Assembly (NCBI GenBank): GCA_960531495.1
Contig: OY482854.1
Location: 32,264,793 to 32,328,792 of the forward strand
Direction: 5' to 3'
DNA length: 64,000 nt
Source of the DNA: Zeus faber
Taxonomy: Eukaryota; Chordata; Actinopteri; Zeiformes; Zeidae
The translations under genes and the position numbers were made by a program. The notes below the pieces were generated by a model. It worked only from the letters and a program-made list of their open reading frames with translations. It ran no database searches and was not told where the DNA came from. The number at the start of each line of letters is the position of its first letter. The first letter of the stretch is position 1. Below, in pieces: positions 33,600-44,383 of the stretch.

Positions 33600-34612
33600 C
33601 AGTTTACGCTTAGGGCTAGGCTTGGGTTAGGGTTAGAGTTAGGGGTTAGGGGAAAAGGTGTTAGTGTTAGGGGTTAGGGTTATGGTTAGGGTTAGGTTTA
33701 GGATTAGGTTTAGGGTTAGGGTTAGGGTTAGGGTTAAGGTTAGGCTTAGGGATTAGGGGAAAAGGCGTTAGGGTTATGGGTTAGGGGAAAATGTGTGAGG
33801 GTGAGGGTTAGGGGTTAGGGTTAGGGGTAGGGTTAGGGTTAGGCTTACTGTTGCGCTCAGGGTTAGGGGTTAGGGTTAGGGTTATGGTTAGGTTTAGGGA
33901 TTAAGGGAAAAGGCGTTAGGGTTAGGGCTAGGGGTTAGGGGAAAAGGTGTTAGGGTTAGGGCTAGGGGTTACGGGAAAAGGCCTTAGGGTTAGGATTAGG
34001 GTTAAGGTTAGGTTTAGGGATTAGGGGAAAAGGTGTTACTGGTTAGGGTTAGGGGAAAGGGCGTTAGGGTTAGGGTTATGGTTCGGGGAAACGGCGTTAG
34101 GGGCTAGGGTTAGGGTTAGGGTTAAGGTTAGGCTTAGGGTTAGGGTTAAGGTTAGGCTTAAGGATTAGGGGAAAATGCGTTAGGGTTAGGGTTAGGGGTT
34201 AGGGTTTGGGGTAGGGGTAGGGTTAGGGTTAGGGGTTAGGGTTAAGGTTAGGCTTAGGGATTAGGGGAAAAGGCGTTAGGGTTAGGGGAAAAGGCATTAG
34301 GGTTAGGGTCAGGGGTTAGGGTTTAGGGTAGGGGTAGGGTTAGGGTTAGGGGTTAGGGTTAAGGTTAGGTTTAGGGATTAGGGGAAAAGGCGTTAGGATT
34401 AGGGGTTAGGGGTTAGGGAAAAGGCGTTAGGGTTAGGGTTAAGGTTAGGCCTAGGGAGTAGGGGAAAAGGCGTTAGGGTTAGGGTTACGGGTAGGGTAAG
34501 GGTAAGGGTTAGGCTTAGGGTTAGGGTTTAGGGTTAGGGTTCGGGTTAAGGTTAGGCTTAGGGATTAGGGAAAAAGGCGTTAGTGTCAGGGTTAGGGTTA
34601 GGGGAAAAGGCG
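33600..34612. repeat. Interstitial telomere-like TTAGGG block
   Basis: About 1 kb built from TTAGGG and variants (TTAAGG, TTAGGC, TTAGGGG). It is punctuated at irregular intervals by gattaggggaaaaggcgtta, present at least ten times. The orientation is uniform (G-rich on the plus strand). Confidence 0.97.
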
Positions 34613-34853
34613 TGCACTGAACGGCATAAATCTACGAGCAATGATCGGTGTTGGTGTGGTGTGGGAACAGGATGGTGTGGATGTTCCTAAATATCCAAAC
34701 TCTCCACCGGCTGTCATTTACATGTGGGTACGGCTGTGAATGGAAGTATGTGGGGATGGAAGCAATAACATGCAGCCCAGCTCCATCACAACCGTGGAGC
34801 TGGGCTGCAAAGAGCAGAGAGTGAAAGATGTCCGCTCTCTACGGAGACAGGTC

Positions 34854-34856
<3 letters not shown>

Positions 34857-34885
<29 letters not shown>

Positions 34886-34886
34886 G

Positions 34887-34929
<43 letters not shown>

Positions 34930-34945
34930 TGTGTATATATATAAA
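34857..34945. repeat. Compound (TA)n-(GT)n-(TA)n microsatellite
   Basis: TA run, then about 13 GT units, then TA-rich sequence. Confidence 0.95.
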
Positions 34946-35472
34946 TCCAGATTCTACATCACATGGTCTTGATTGTCCTTGATGTCCAGTGGATATTGGG
35001 ACTGGAACCCGGTCCTTGGAACATTTCTGTTTGAATGATGAAGCTGCCTCCAGGGCGGGGTCAGTCCTGTCTGTTTGTGTTAGGAAATACCATGGTCGTC
35101 TTTGGTGCTTTGGGATCTTTTTAAATCACAGTATAAGAAGATGATTAGATCTTCCACCTGGGAAACAGCTTCACCGCTGATGAAGAACACAGTGCTTGGA
35201 TTGAACGACGCCTCTCGGTGCTTGAGGTCCAGGGTTCCAGTTTGTTTCCTGTGAAGTAGAATGGTCATCATTGATCCCAGATCGGACCTCGTACTAGATC
35301 TGATCACATGATGAGGATCAGACTGAGGGTCCTGGATGGAAACACCAGTGCACGGCGCTGATCAGCCCGTCCACACGGTCCACTCCAAATCCTCGGGAAG
35401 TGGAATTTGACTTCCTGGATCTGAGTTTTCCAACTCTCTTTTCAAAGACGTTTACACGGTGTGTAAACGTCG

Positions 35473-35897
35473 TTGGCACGGTGGCGCAGTGCATTGCACT
35501 GCTGCCTCACAGCAAGAAGGTCCTGGGTTCGATTCCCGCCTGGGGCGCTGTTGGCACCGTGCTCCGGTGGGTTATCTCCCAAACAGGAGCCTTTCTGTGT
35601 GGAGTTTGCATGTTCTCCCCGTGTTCACATGGGGTTTCCTCCACCTCACGTCAGTAAGGTGCACCATCATGGTCTGACCAGCGATAGACACTTATCACCT
35701 GGTCCCCGGGCGCATCCACGTACGCTGCCCACTGCTCCTGGCTGTGCCCCCGGAGGAAGGACAAGCCAGGATGGGTCAAAAGCAGAGGAAGCCATTCACC
35801 GGCCACCATCAAGCATGTGCATGTGTGTGTGTGTGCAAGCATGTGTTGTGGAGTGTCGTGTGACAAATAAAGACTGTTCTTTCTGTTTCTGTTTCTT
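35473..35897 (+). mobile_element. tRNA-derived SINE
   Basis: Begins gcacggtggcgcagtgcatt (A box), with a B box ggttcgattcc at 35525-35535. A long body follows (gtggagtttgcatgttctcc, gatagacacttatcacctgg), ending gtgtgacaaataaagactgt and (ctgttt)n. A second copy lies at 38165-38500. It is not a functional tRNA gene. Confidence 0.88.
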
Positions 35898-35899
35898 TA

Positions 35900-37380
35900 A
35901 CAGGTTTTCTTCACCTCTTGGGGCCAGAGAGGCTCACAGGAAGTGTGATGGGGCTCTAAAGGCGCCGTGGGGAGCCGGGTTTATTGTGCCCCTGCAGATG
36001 ACCATGTGATGACAGGACGACCTCCATTACCTGACGGTGCCTCGAGCTCGGCCAGAGCCACGGGGCGTGGTGTCAGTGTTTAATGTGGAGAGCGAGGAGG
36101 AGACAGGAAGTGTGTCCAGAGCAGGGCATGAGAAACATGAACAGACGTCAACAACAAGATCAACGGACGATGACGAACACAGAGCAGGAGGAGGAGGAGG
36201 AGGAGGAAGAGAAGGAGAGGAGGAAAAGGAGGAGGAGGACGGTCGTCGCCACATGAACAGCTCATAACTTTATTGTCTGAAGTAGGAAGAATGAGCCTCC
36301 AGTGGCGCTGATTTCTCTTTTCAACACCTCGGTTTGATGCTGGTGGATCACTGTCAGAACAGAATGTCTGAATAGAGAAGTCACCTGGTCATGTATAATT
36401 CACACTTACCCCTTGTGGGCTCACTATTGATCACCCTGGAAAGAGCCCCTGAGCGCCCCCTGCTGGTGGCTGCGAGACCTGACTGTTGTGCGTTTACAAA
36501 CTACGGCTAATTTATGAATTAAGAGGAACTAGAGAGAAACGAACATCTGTGCAAGTCGCTGCTCAGCACCTTACATCGACGGCAGAAGGAGCAGATTCTC
36601 TGCTTCTGCTCGTGCATGTGTCTGTTGTTCACTTTATTCTTCCTCAGGAGACTCATTTGCTTTGTGCTTAATGGCTGCGGGGAGGAACAAAACCTGATTT
36701 TTCATTGGAAGCATTTTTCCGATAAACCCTGAGCGACGCACACGGTCCCTGCTTGGAGCAGCGTGGAGCGTTCTGTACAGACTGTGGATGGAAAACAACA
36801 CAAAGGAAATTATGGAGCCACTTGCATTATCTGCAGAATAGCAAAAGGTTTTTTTTACTCAGCTGTACATACATTTATATGCTTCTTGTTTTCATCGTAT
36901 TTTTGTTAGTCACTTTGTTTGAGCCTGTGCTGTCAGCAGGCAGAGCCTACAGCAGAGGATACTTGATGCCGACAGTTCATCTGAAAGTTCCATTTCCCGA
37001 CATGCAACGTCACTCTATAATAACCATCAGAACGCTCTTAGAATAAAGACGTCCCTTGGATTACCTGTGGAATGTTAAGAGCACAAGAGAATTTTATAGC
37101 AGCAAAATCTGCTTCCACCCGGTTGTGCTTGACAATGACAAAAAAAAACTATAGAAAATGTTCATAAGCACATCATTAATAAAACATTGCTTCATAATTA
37201 ACATCTAAGAAGGAAAACAGCAAGCCACAGCATAGTCAGGTTTTGTAAGAAAACAATCAAATAACAAAGCAAAAAAGTCACTTCAAGGGTGGAGTTTCCT
37301 CACATGGACGACAAGGCACAACCAGACGAAGTCCAACCTCCCGGGGTGTTTAAACGCCTAATCCCAGGCCTGGTGGTATC
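35900..37380. other. Gene-free stretch downstream of smim43
   Basis: May include the smim43 3' UTR on the minus strand. A purine-rich GGA tract lies at 36186-36240. Open frames seen here are not supported by splice or family evidence. Confidence 0.5.
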
Positions 37381-37614
37381 TCACAGCACGTGGCGGCAGT
37401 GCTGGTGGGTGTGGGGCTCCCTGAGGGACCGCCCCGGGTGGAGGACCGTCCCACCCACAGAGTGTCCCAGCTGCTTGAGCAGCACCCAGAGCAGCAGCAG
37501 CATCATCAGCAGCAGCACCAGCATCAGGGCCACGTACAGGCCCAGGTTCCAGCCCCAGCCCAGGGGCAGGGGCAGGGAGGTGGAGGCCACCAGGAACCTC
37601 CTGGGAGAGGGCAT
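37381..37614 (-). CDS. smim43: Small integral membrane protein 43 (TMEM155/NEMEP)
   Basis: 77 aa. Residues 20-46 begin W-G-W-N-L-G-L-Y-V-A-L and continue as a Leu/Met-rich transmembrane segment. It is followed by the conserved juxtamembrane motif K-Q-L-G-H-S-V-G-G-T and then L-H-P-G-R, which match human SMIM43 (K-Q-L-x-x-S-V-x-x-T and L-x-P-G-R). The human protein is described as a Nodal-induced micropeptide that binds glucose transporters during mesendoderm differentiation. It sits between anxa5 and ccna2, as in human 4q27. The only in-frame ATG gives about 18 residues before the conserved part that human lacks. An internal acceptor-like cctctcccag just after this ATG leaves open that the true start is in another exon. 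The large plus-strand frames here are shadows. Confidence 0.85.
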   Translation of the reverse strand: MPSPRRFLVASTSLPLPLGWGWNLGLYVALMLVLLLMMLLLLWVLLKQLGHSVGGTVLHPGRSLREPHTHQHCRHVL

Positions 37615-38164
37615 GGGGTCCAGACGGATGCTAAGAGCTCAGGGGCGGCGGGGGGCCATCCTGGGATGTGGGCTTCCAGCCGGGTGAGGGGACCCCGGTT
37701 CGGCACGGCTCAGTGGTCCAGTCGGTCCGGCCTGCGGAGAGTCTCCCGTGGAGTCAAAGCGGTGAAATAATCCTTGATGGCTGAGTGGTGCATTCTGGGA
37801 GAAAGGTAGAAACAGTGAATGGTATTGATCTGCGGTGCTGCTCGCAGCATCTCCTCAGACTGAGCAGCAGCAGCAGCTTCCCAAATATATACGGGAGGGG
37901 GGTGGGGGGGCACAGCATCAGCTTTTTGAGAAACCTGTTCCTTAACGGGGATCTGCTGCCCCCTATGGGCCCTTGAAGGTGTAGCAGTTTGTGTATCCTA
38001 GACCTCCCCATCCAGAGCCTCGTCTGGCCGGGGTCATGAGCCCAGATGAAATGGGAACATTGGGCATAAGAGTTTGAAGAGATGTTCCTCAATCTGTGGG
38101 TTAATGTGGTGAACTGGGACTTTGGAGTCACTTGCAGCTTGTTTGTTATTCTGATGGTTTAGTG

Positions 38165-38500
38165 AAGCAGAGTGGTGGCAGTGCATTGCAGCCTCACATC
38201 AAGAAGGTCCTGGGTTTGATTCCCGCCTGGGGCGCTGTTGGCACCGTATCTCCCAAATAGGAGCCTTTGTGTGGAGTTTGCATGTTCTCCCCGTGCTCAC
38301 ATGGGGTTTCCTCCACCTCACGTCAGTAAGGACCCCCACCAAAAACATGCACCCATCATGGTGTGACCAGCGATGGACATTTATCACCTGGTCCCCGGGT
38401 GCGTCCACGTACGCTGCCCACTGCTCCTGGCTGTGGCCCCAGAGGAAGGACAAGCCAGGATTGTTAAATGCAGAGGAACCATCAAAGCATGTGTGATGAC
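38165..38500 (+). mobile_element. tRNA-derived SINE, second copy
   Basis: Same family as 35473-35897, with an internal deletion after ggggcgctgttggcaccgt and a decayed B box (ggtttgattcc). Lies upstream of smim43. Confidence 0.85.
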
Positions 38501-39228
38501 TGTTTCAGACACTGAAGCCTTCCCAACATTGATGATAAATCTGAAGTTCAAATGCCAAGTTGAAGACTCCTGAGCCGCCCACCCTGAAGTAACATGTGAT
38601 GAGTTAGATGACGTGTTGCTGGGGAATGTTTATTTCAGGAGATAAAAACAAAACTCCCCATACAGGTCAAACAGGGGTGGATGTGTTGTTTAGTTGTGCT
38701 GTCCCCTTGAGGCCAAACAGTACAAACAAATAGTCTTCAATAAAACTTTATTTACAAGAGCGATATAATACAGAGCAGAAGATTCCTTGATTAACAGCTG
38801 TGAAAGACCCTTTAAATGCAGGTGACAGAATAAGGAAAATGATGCGATTTTCACACTGAAACCTTTTTAATTGAGGTCAGAGTGTATAAGAGAAACAGGC
38901 ATAGGACACCAACCACTCAGCTCTTATAAAAAATGCCAAAGACTAAATTTACTGTTGTCTGCCCCCCCCCCCCCCCAAAAAAAAAACCAAACTTCTGCAG
39001 AGAAGAAACATTTGCAGCAGATGAACTAGACCAGTATGTTCTAAAAGATTAAACTGTGATTAACTATGTTAGGGAGCTTAAAATAGTCCTTCAGGACCAG
39101 TGAGTATAAAATAGTATTAAAAACTAATTTTAACTGTTTTTGCAGCTCCCTGCAAAAGAGGGAGGCTCAATACTTCCTGGAGAAGTGATTCACAACTTAC
39201 AAAAGACTTTAAAAAAAAGCTAAAACAG
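38501..39228. other. Intergenic, ccna2 3' UTR side
   Basis: Likely holds the ccna2 3' UTR. Possible minus-strand polyadenylation signals (tttatt on the plus strand, for example near 38748). A C15-A10 run at 38963-38986. Confidence 0.5.
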
Positions 39229-42012
39229 TCAGTTGAGCAGCAGCTTGGCAGGAGGGTCGATGAGGGACACTTCATGGTACCTGGAAGGGAGAAATAGTTT
39301 AATATCAGGACACTACACATCCATCCCAGCACCAGTGGAGTGGTTTGACTGGGAGGTCTCCCGTGGAATTGTGGGTAGTTGAGCGCAGTCCTACTTTGAG
39401 CCTTTGTACTTTTCCCGGACAGACTGCTGGGCGTGCTGCGTGGCGTTGAGGTGCATCTGGTGCAGGTCCTGGACGCACGCCGTCAAATCCTCCAGAGTGT
39501 AACCGGTCGCCTCCGCCAGGGTCTGCGGCTGAACGCAGTGAGACAGGAACGAGACACCTGGTGAACCCTGAGCGCCAGACACCTGGTGAACCCTGAGCGC
39601 CAGACACCTGGTGAACCCTGAGCGCCAGACACCTGGTGAACCCTGAGCGCCAGACACCTGGTGAACCCTGAGCGCCAGACACCTGGTGAACCCTGAGCGC
39701 CAGACACCTGGTGAACCCTGAGGGGTCAGAGCCTTCCCTTTGATAAACAATGGTTTTGTTCTGCTGACGGTGCCGCTGTCAAGCTGCTGTTCATTTACCT
39801 TGTGGCAGCAGGAGTCTCTGTGCCGTCCAACCTGACGGCGAGTCAACTAAACGACGGTTTGAGTTGTTAGATACTAACATTTGTTCAAGGTGGATTTCGG
39901 CAGACATGCTTGAGCCGTAAATTAAGCGCGGTCGTGACGGCGCCCACTTACCCATGAGCCGCCAGTGACGACGTGGTTTGCAAGAACAAAGGCTGCCGCT
40001 GCCGTGTGGGAGGGAAGGTACTTGAGGAAGGGAACCGAGTCGACCAAGCTGAGCTCCCCCAGGAACTGCAGAGGAAACACTTGTCATCATCTTCATCAGC
40101 TGAGACAAACAAACACCTCCAATGTGCCGTGCCCTCACCATGGCCATGCTCTCCACTGATTTGCTGGAGCTGTGGTGCAGGAAGTACTGGGAGAGAAACT
40201 GGTTGATGGTGGGAGCCGCCAGGTCGAAGGACAGCACCTTTAGCACCAGGTGCTCCATCCTCAGAACCTGCTTCTTGGTGTAGGTGTCGTCCGTGATGTA
40301 GACGAACTCCGCCACGTCGGGGGGGTAAATCTCCTCAAACTTCCTGCGTTGAGCAGGAACACAGTGACACATGGGTCAGTGAACCGCCCCGGGTGACGGC
40401 CCCGCCCGAGGAGAAGGTCTTCCCGCACTCACGAAGCGAGCAGCATGGCCGCCGTGCCCACGAGCTGCAGCTTCCCGCGCAGGACCGACATGGCGGAGAG
40501 GAAGCGGTCGATGTAGTTGACGGCCAGGTAGAGCGTCTCGTTCTGCAGCTTGTACTCCTCCCCCACCTCCACCAGCCAGTCCACCAGGATGGCTCGCATG
40601 CTGTCTGTGATGTCCGGCTGCTTCTTCATGTAGCCCGCCTTGGGACGGGTTTTCAACTGGAGGAGACGTTGAAAACGCTAGACGTGAGGAAACTGAGCCA
40701 AAGGATTTAAGACGTGATAAAGCTCAGACTGTCAAGAGCCTGTCACCACTTAAGCTTATAAAACCAGATGCGCAACTCTGAAATTAGGCTTCAATGGAAG
40801 ACATTTTAAGGCTGCATCGCCGTTGTTTGATTCAGGACATTTTAAATGTCCTGAATCAAACAGTTGCTCAGTTTTTAAACCTGCTTCTAGAGACCAGACA
40901 CGGCCCTGCTGAGTTTCACAACTCAGCCTTTGTCCTTCCACTTAAGACAGTTCAGTGAGACCAGGAAACACCAACGTGCAACAGCATCAGGTCTCACCTC
41001 CATCTCCCTCAGGTAGCTGTGAATTTCAGCAACGTAATCTGGGACCTCATTGACGTTGAGCGGTTTCTCCTCTCCCTCCACCACAGACATGTCCATGGGG
41101 GAGTCTGTTCACAGGGAGAGACTCGTTCCTGCATCGGACACAACACTGTCGCCGGGAAACAGCTGAAGAACGTCACGCGCTTCATGTTTCACTTACCAAA
41201 CGTCACATCCATCGCCGAGGGGATGTCGATGGTGGCCAGCGGCTGCCGGAGGCGGGTCACTGCGTGGTCCAAGACCAGGGGAGAGTCCTCCACGGTGGCC
41301 TGGGCTTTGGGGGCCACCGGCTTCTTGGTGCAGGCGCCATCGGATTCGTCCACGTGAATCTGGAAGGACGGCTGCTTGGACACCTTCTCCGTGAGGCCTC
41401 GGCCCCCGTCCTCAGCTTTGCAGGGCGGTGCCTGCGCCGAGGATTCCTGCAGAAGGACGTCAACCCCCCCCCCAGGGTGCAAGGTCAGATGCTGACAAGG
41501 GAGACTACAACAAAACGGATGAAGGGCTAAAGAACAAACCATCATTATATTTAATGAGGTTAACTACAATGGGCCATAATACAGGAAAGCTGCATGATGG
41601 AGCTGTGATGTCAAAGGCAAAATTGCGCCACTTTAACTGAGGAGTAACAGTACAATGTTTAAAATGGCGGAAAAAGCGATAAGACAAAGCAGAGCCGCCG
41701 CACAACACCCGTCACGTCAGTTACTGTTAACGACCCCGTCAGCTGGAGCCCAAGGCAGGCAGCCTGCAGCCCGCGTCCCACCTGTTTGGAGCCGCGCTGG
41801 GTCTGCAGCCGGGCCCGCTGCTGGTTCTGCAGGGGCCCCAGCACCGTCCTACCGGCGGCCTTGGGCGGCAGGTTCTCCAGGTTCTCCTGGTCTTGGTTCT
41901 GGTCCTCGTGGAGCGGCGGGTTGGCGGGGGCCTTGGACGCTCCCCGCAGCCGCCTCCTCATGTTCTCCGCATGAGACGCCGCGACCGCCCGCGTCTGCTG
42001 TGGCCCCGACAT
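39229..42012 (-). CDS. ccna2: Cyclin A2
   Basis: Regulatory subunit of CDK2/CDK1 for S phase and G2/M entry. Eight exons: 41782-42012, 41197-41446, 40998-41104, 40433-40656, 40139-40343, 39952-40065, 39395-39528, 39229-39280. The sum is 1317 nt, giving 438 aa (human 432), with all junctions in phase. An APC/C destruction box R-T-V-L-G-P-L-Q-N lies at residues 55-63. The N-terminal cyclin fold starts near residue 200, with the M-R-A-I-L substrate-docking patch at 216-220, then [11 protein letters not shown] and N-Y-I-D-R-F-L. Exon 5 carries [13 protein letters not shown] and [10 protein letters not shown]. The C-terminus reads [21 protein letters not shown]. The start ATG is the first in frame after GC-rich leader sequence. 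Overall similarity is to cyclin A2 rather than germline A1. Confidence 0.97.
39552..39722. repeat. 25-bp minisatellite in a ccna2 intron
   Basis: Seven nearly identical copies of a 25-bp unit beginning acacctggtgaaccctgagc, about 23 bp from the acceptor of ccna2 exon 7. Confidence 0.97.
40824..40862. repeat. Perfect palindrome, 19-bp arms, 1-nt centre
   Basis: Left arm tgtttgattcaggacattt (40824-40842), centre t, exact reverse complement 40844-40862. Lies in ccna2 intron 3. Confidence 0.95.
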
Positions 42013-42253
42013 GCTGCCTCCGAACCGCGCGCTCAGGCCGTGGGGGGAGGGGCGGGGGCTCGACCCGGTTCGGGATCCGCTGCGGACTCTGGTCGGTTGG
42101 GATCGGATCGGTTACTCGGATGTGTCGCTCCGCTGCGGCTAGGCTAAGGTTAGCAACCCCGACAGGGGGGACTAGCGGAGGAAGCGCTGGGAATCTAAGC
42201 TTACTTTTTTCGGGTTGAGCTTCGCGGTGTGCAGCGTCTCCCCGGAGCGGGTG

Positions 42254-42334
42254 TGGGGCTCGGGGGGTCGTGGCTCTGCGGGTCGTGGCTCTGGGGGTCG
42301 TGGCTCTGGGGGTCGTGGCTCTGGGGGTCCTGCT
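42254..42334. repeat. 15-bp minisatellite in the ccna2 5' region
   Basis: About five copies of gtcgtggctctgggg, then tcctgctcctgctcctg. Falls in the likely 5' UTR or proximal promoter of ccna2. Confidence 0.93.
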
Positions 42335-42406
42335 CCTGCTCCTGCTCCTGGTCCTCGGCTGCGGCTCTAACTCTTCATTCTCTGATTCTCCCTCCGCTGA
42401 TCACTG

Positions 42407-42439
42407 TTCAAGTAGCGCGCGACTTTGGAACGGACCAAT
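42407..42439 (-). promoter_or_regulatory. ccna2: ccna2 CDE/CHR and CCAAT elements
   Basis: On the gene strand: AGTCGCGCGC followed by TACTTGAACAG, the arrangement of the CDE and CHR (TTGAA, 42407-42411 as ttcaa) of mammalian cyclin A2 promoters. An inverted CCAAT (42435-42439) lies 24 bp upstream. In mammals these sites bind DREAM/MuvB and NF-Y and give cell-cycle-dependent repression. They lie about 395 bp before the ATG. Confidence 0.75.
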
Positions 42440-42559
42440 CACAGCGCGGCAGGACAATTAGCTACGGCGGCCGGTGGAGGACAAATCAGTTAAACGCGAA
42501 TTGACCGAGAGCAAAGGCAAAAGTGCGCGCTGGGAAGTATGGCGGCCGACACGGGGTAA

Positions 42560-43622
<1,063 letters not shown>

Positions 43623-44323
43623 TCATTGAAAGAAGTTGAGGAGGGAATTCAAGTCGTAGTTATCCAGGATCTCCAGCAGAGATGACACTTTGCTTTTCAC
43701 ATTCTGTCCTTTAAACTTGAATTTGTCGATGAACAGGTCCGTTATCATGCCTGTAACAGAGGAACACGCAGGTTCATATCAGTCTCACTGCACCTTCTAC
43801 TGAACTCAGTTAGAAACGTTGTTACCTGTTTATGGACTAGAAGGGAAATATAAACTAAACTTTGCACAAGACACGAGTTGAAACCAACTGTGCTCCGTTT
43901 AAAATTCACACTATCTAGCTCGACAGCTTTATAATTCTACTTTAAAAAGTTTACATTCCCTTTACGTTGTAGTTTACATAAGTGATTCAGTCTGAGGAAA
44001 TTTTGAATAAAGAACCATCTTATATCTATGATTTTAACAGCCGTCATGATAAAACAATTAAATGTATATCCCACTAATGATTAAATCCTTCGACTGAAGC
44101 GACAAAATACAGTAAGTTACTCAAAATTTCCCTTTAGCTTTGTTTACGTCCCTTTAAAAATAATGTATTTAACTGAGAACCAAAGGGTTCTGACCATAGA
44201 GCCGCTCCAGATGCGCTGGCTGCTTCTTGTATTCCTCCAGAAGATGCGGTGACTCGTCCAAAATGCTGCGGTACTCTGGGATCAGGAAGTCTGCGTTCCC
44301 CTCGTGGACCTGGAGCTCCTGGA

Positions 44324-44383
<60 letters not shown>

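Noticed and set aside
35473..35560. tRNA gene
   Set aside because: A and B boxes belong to a SINE head; no full cloverleaf is visible and a second diverged copy exists at 38165.
36753..37046. 97-codon plus-strand frame with a hydrophobic stretch
   Set aside because: No family recognised, no splice support, likely chance in an AT-rich region.
37289..37770. Plus-strand frames of 132 and 126 codons
   Set aside because: Antisense shadows of smim43.
40393..40710. Plus-strand 105-codon frame
   Set aside because: Antisense of ccna2 exon 4.
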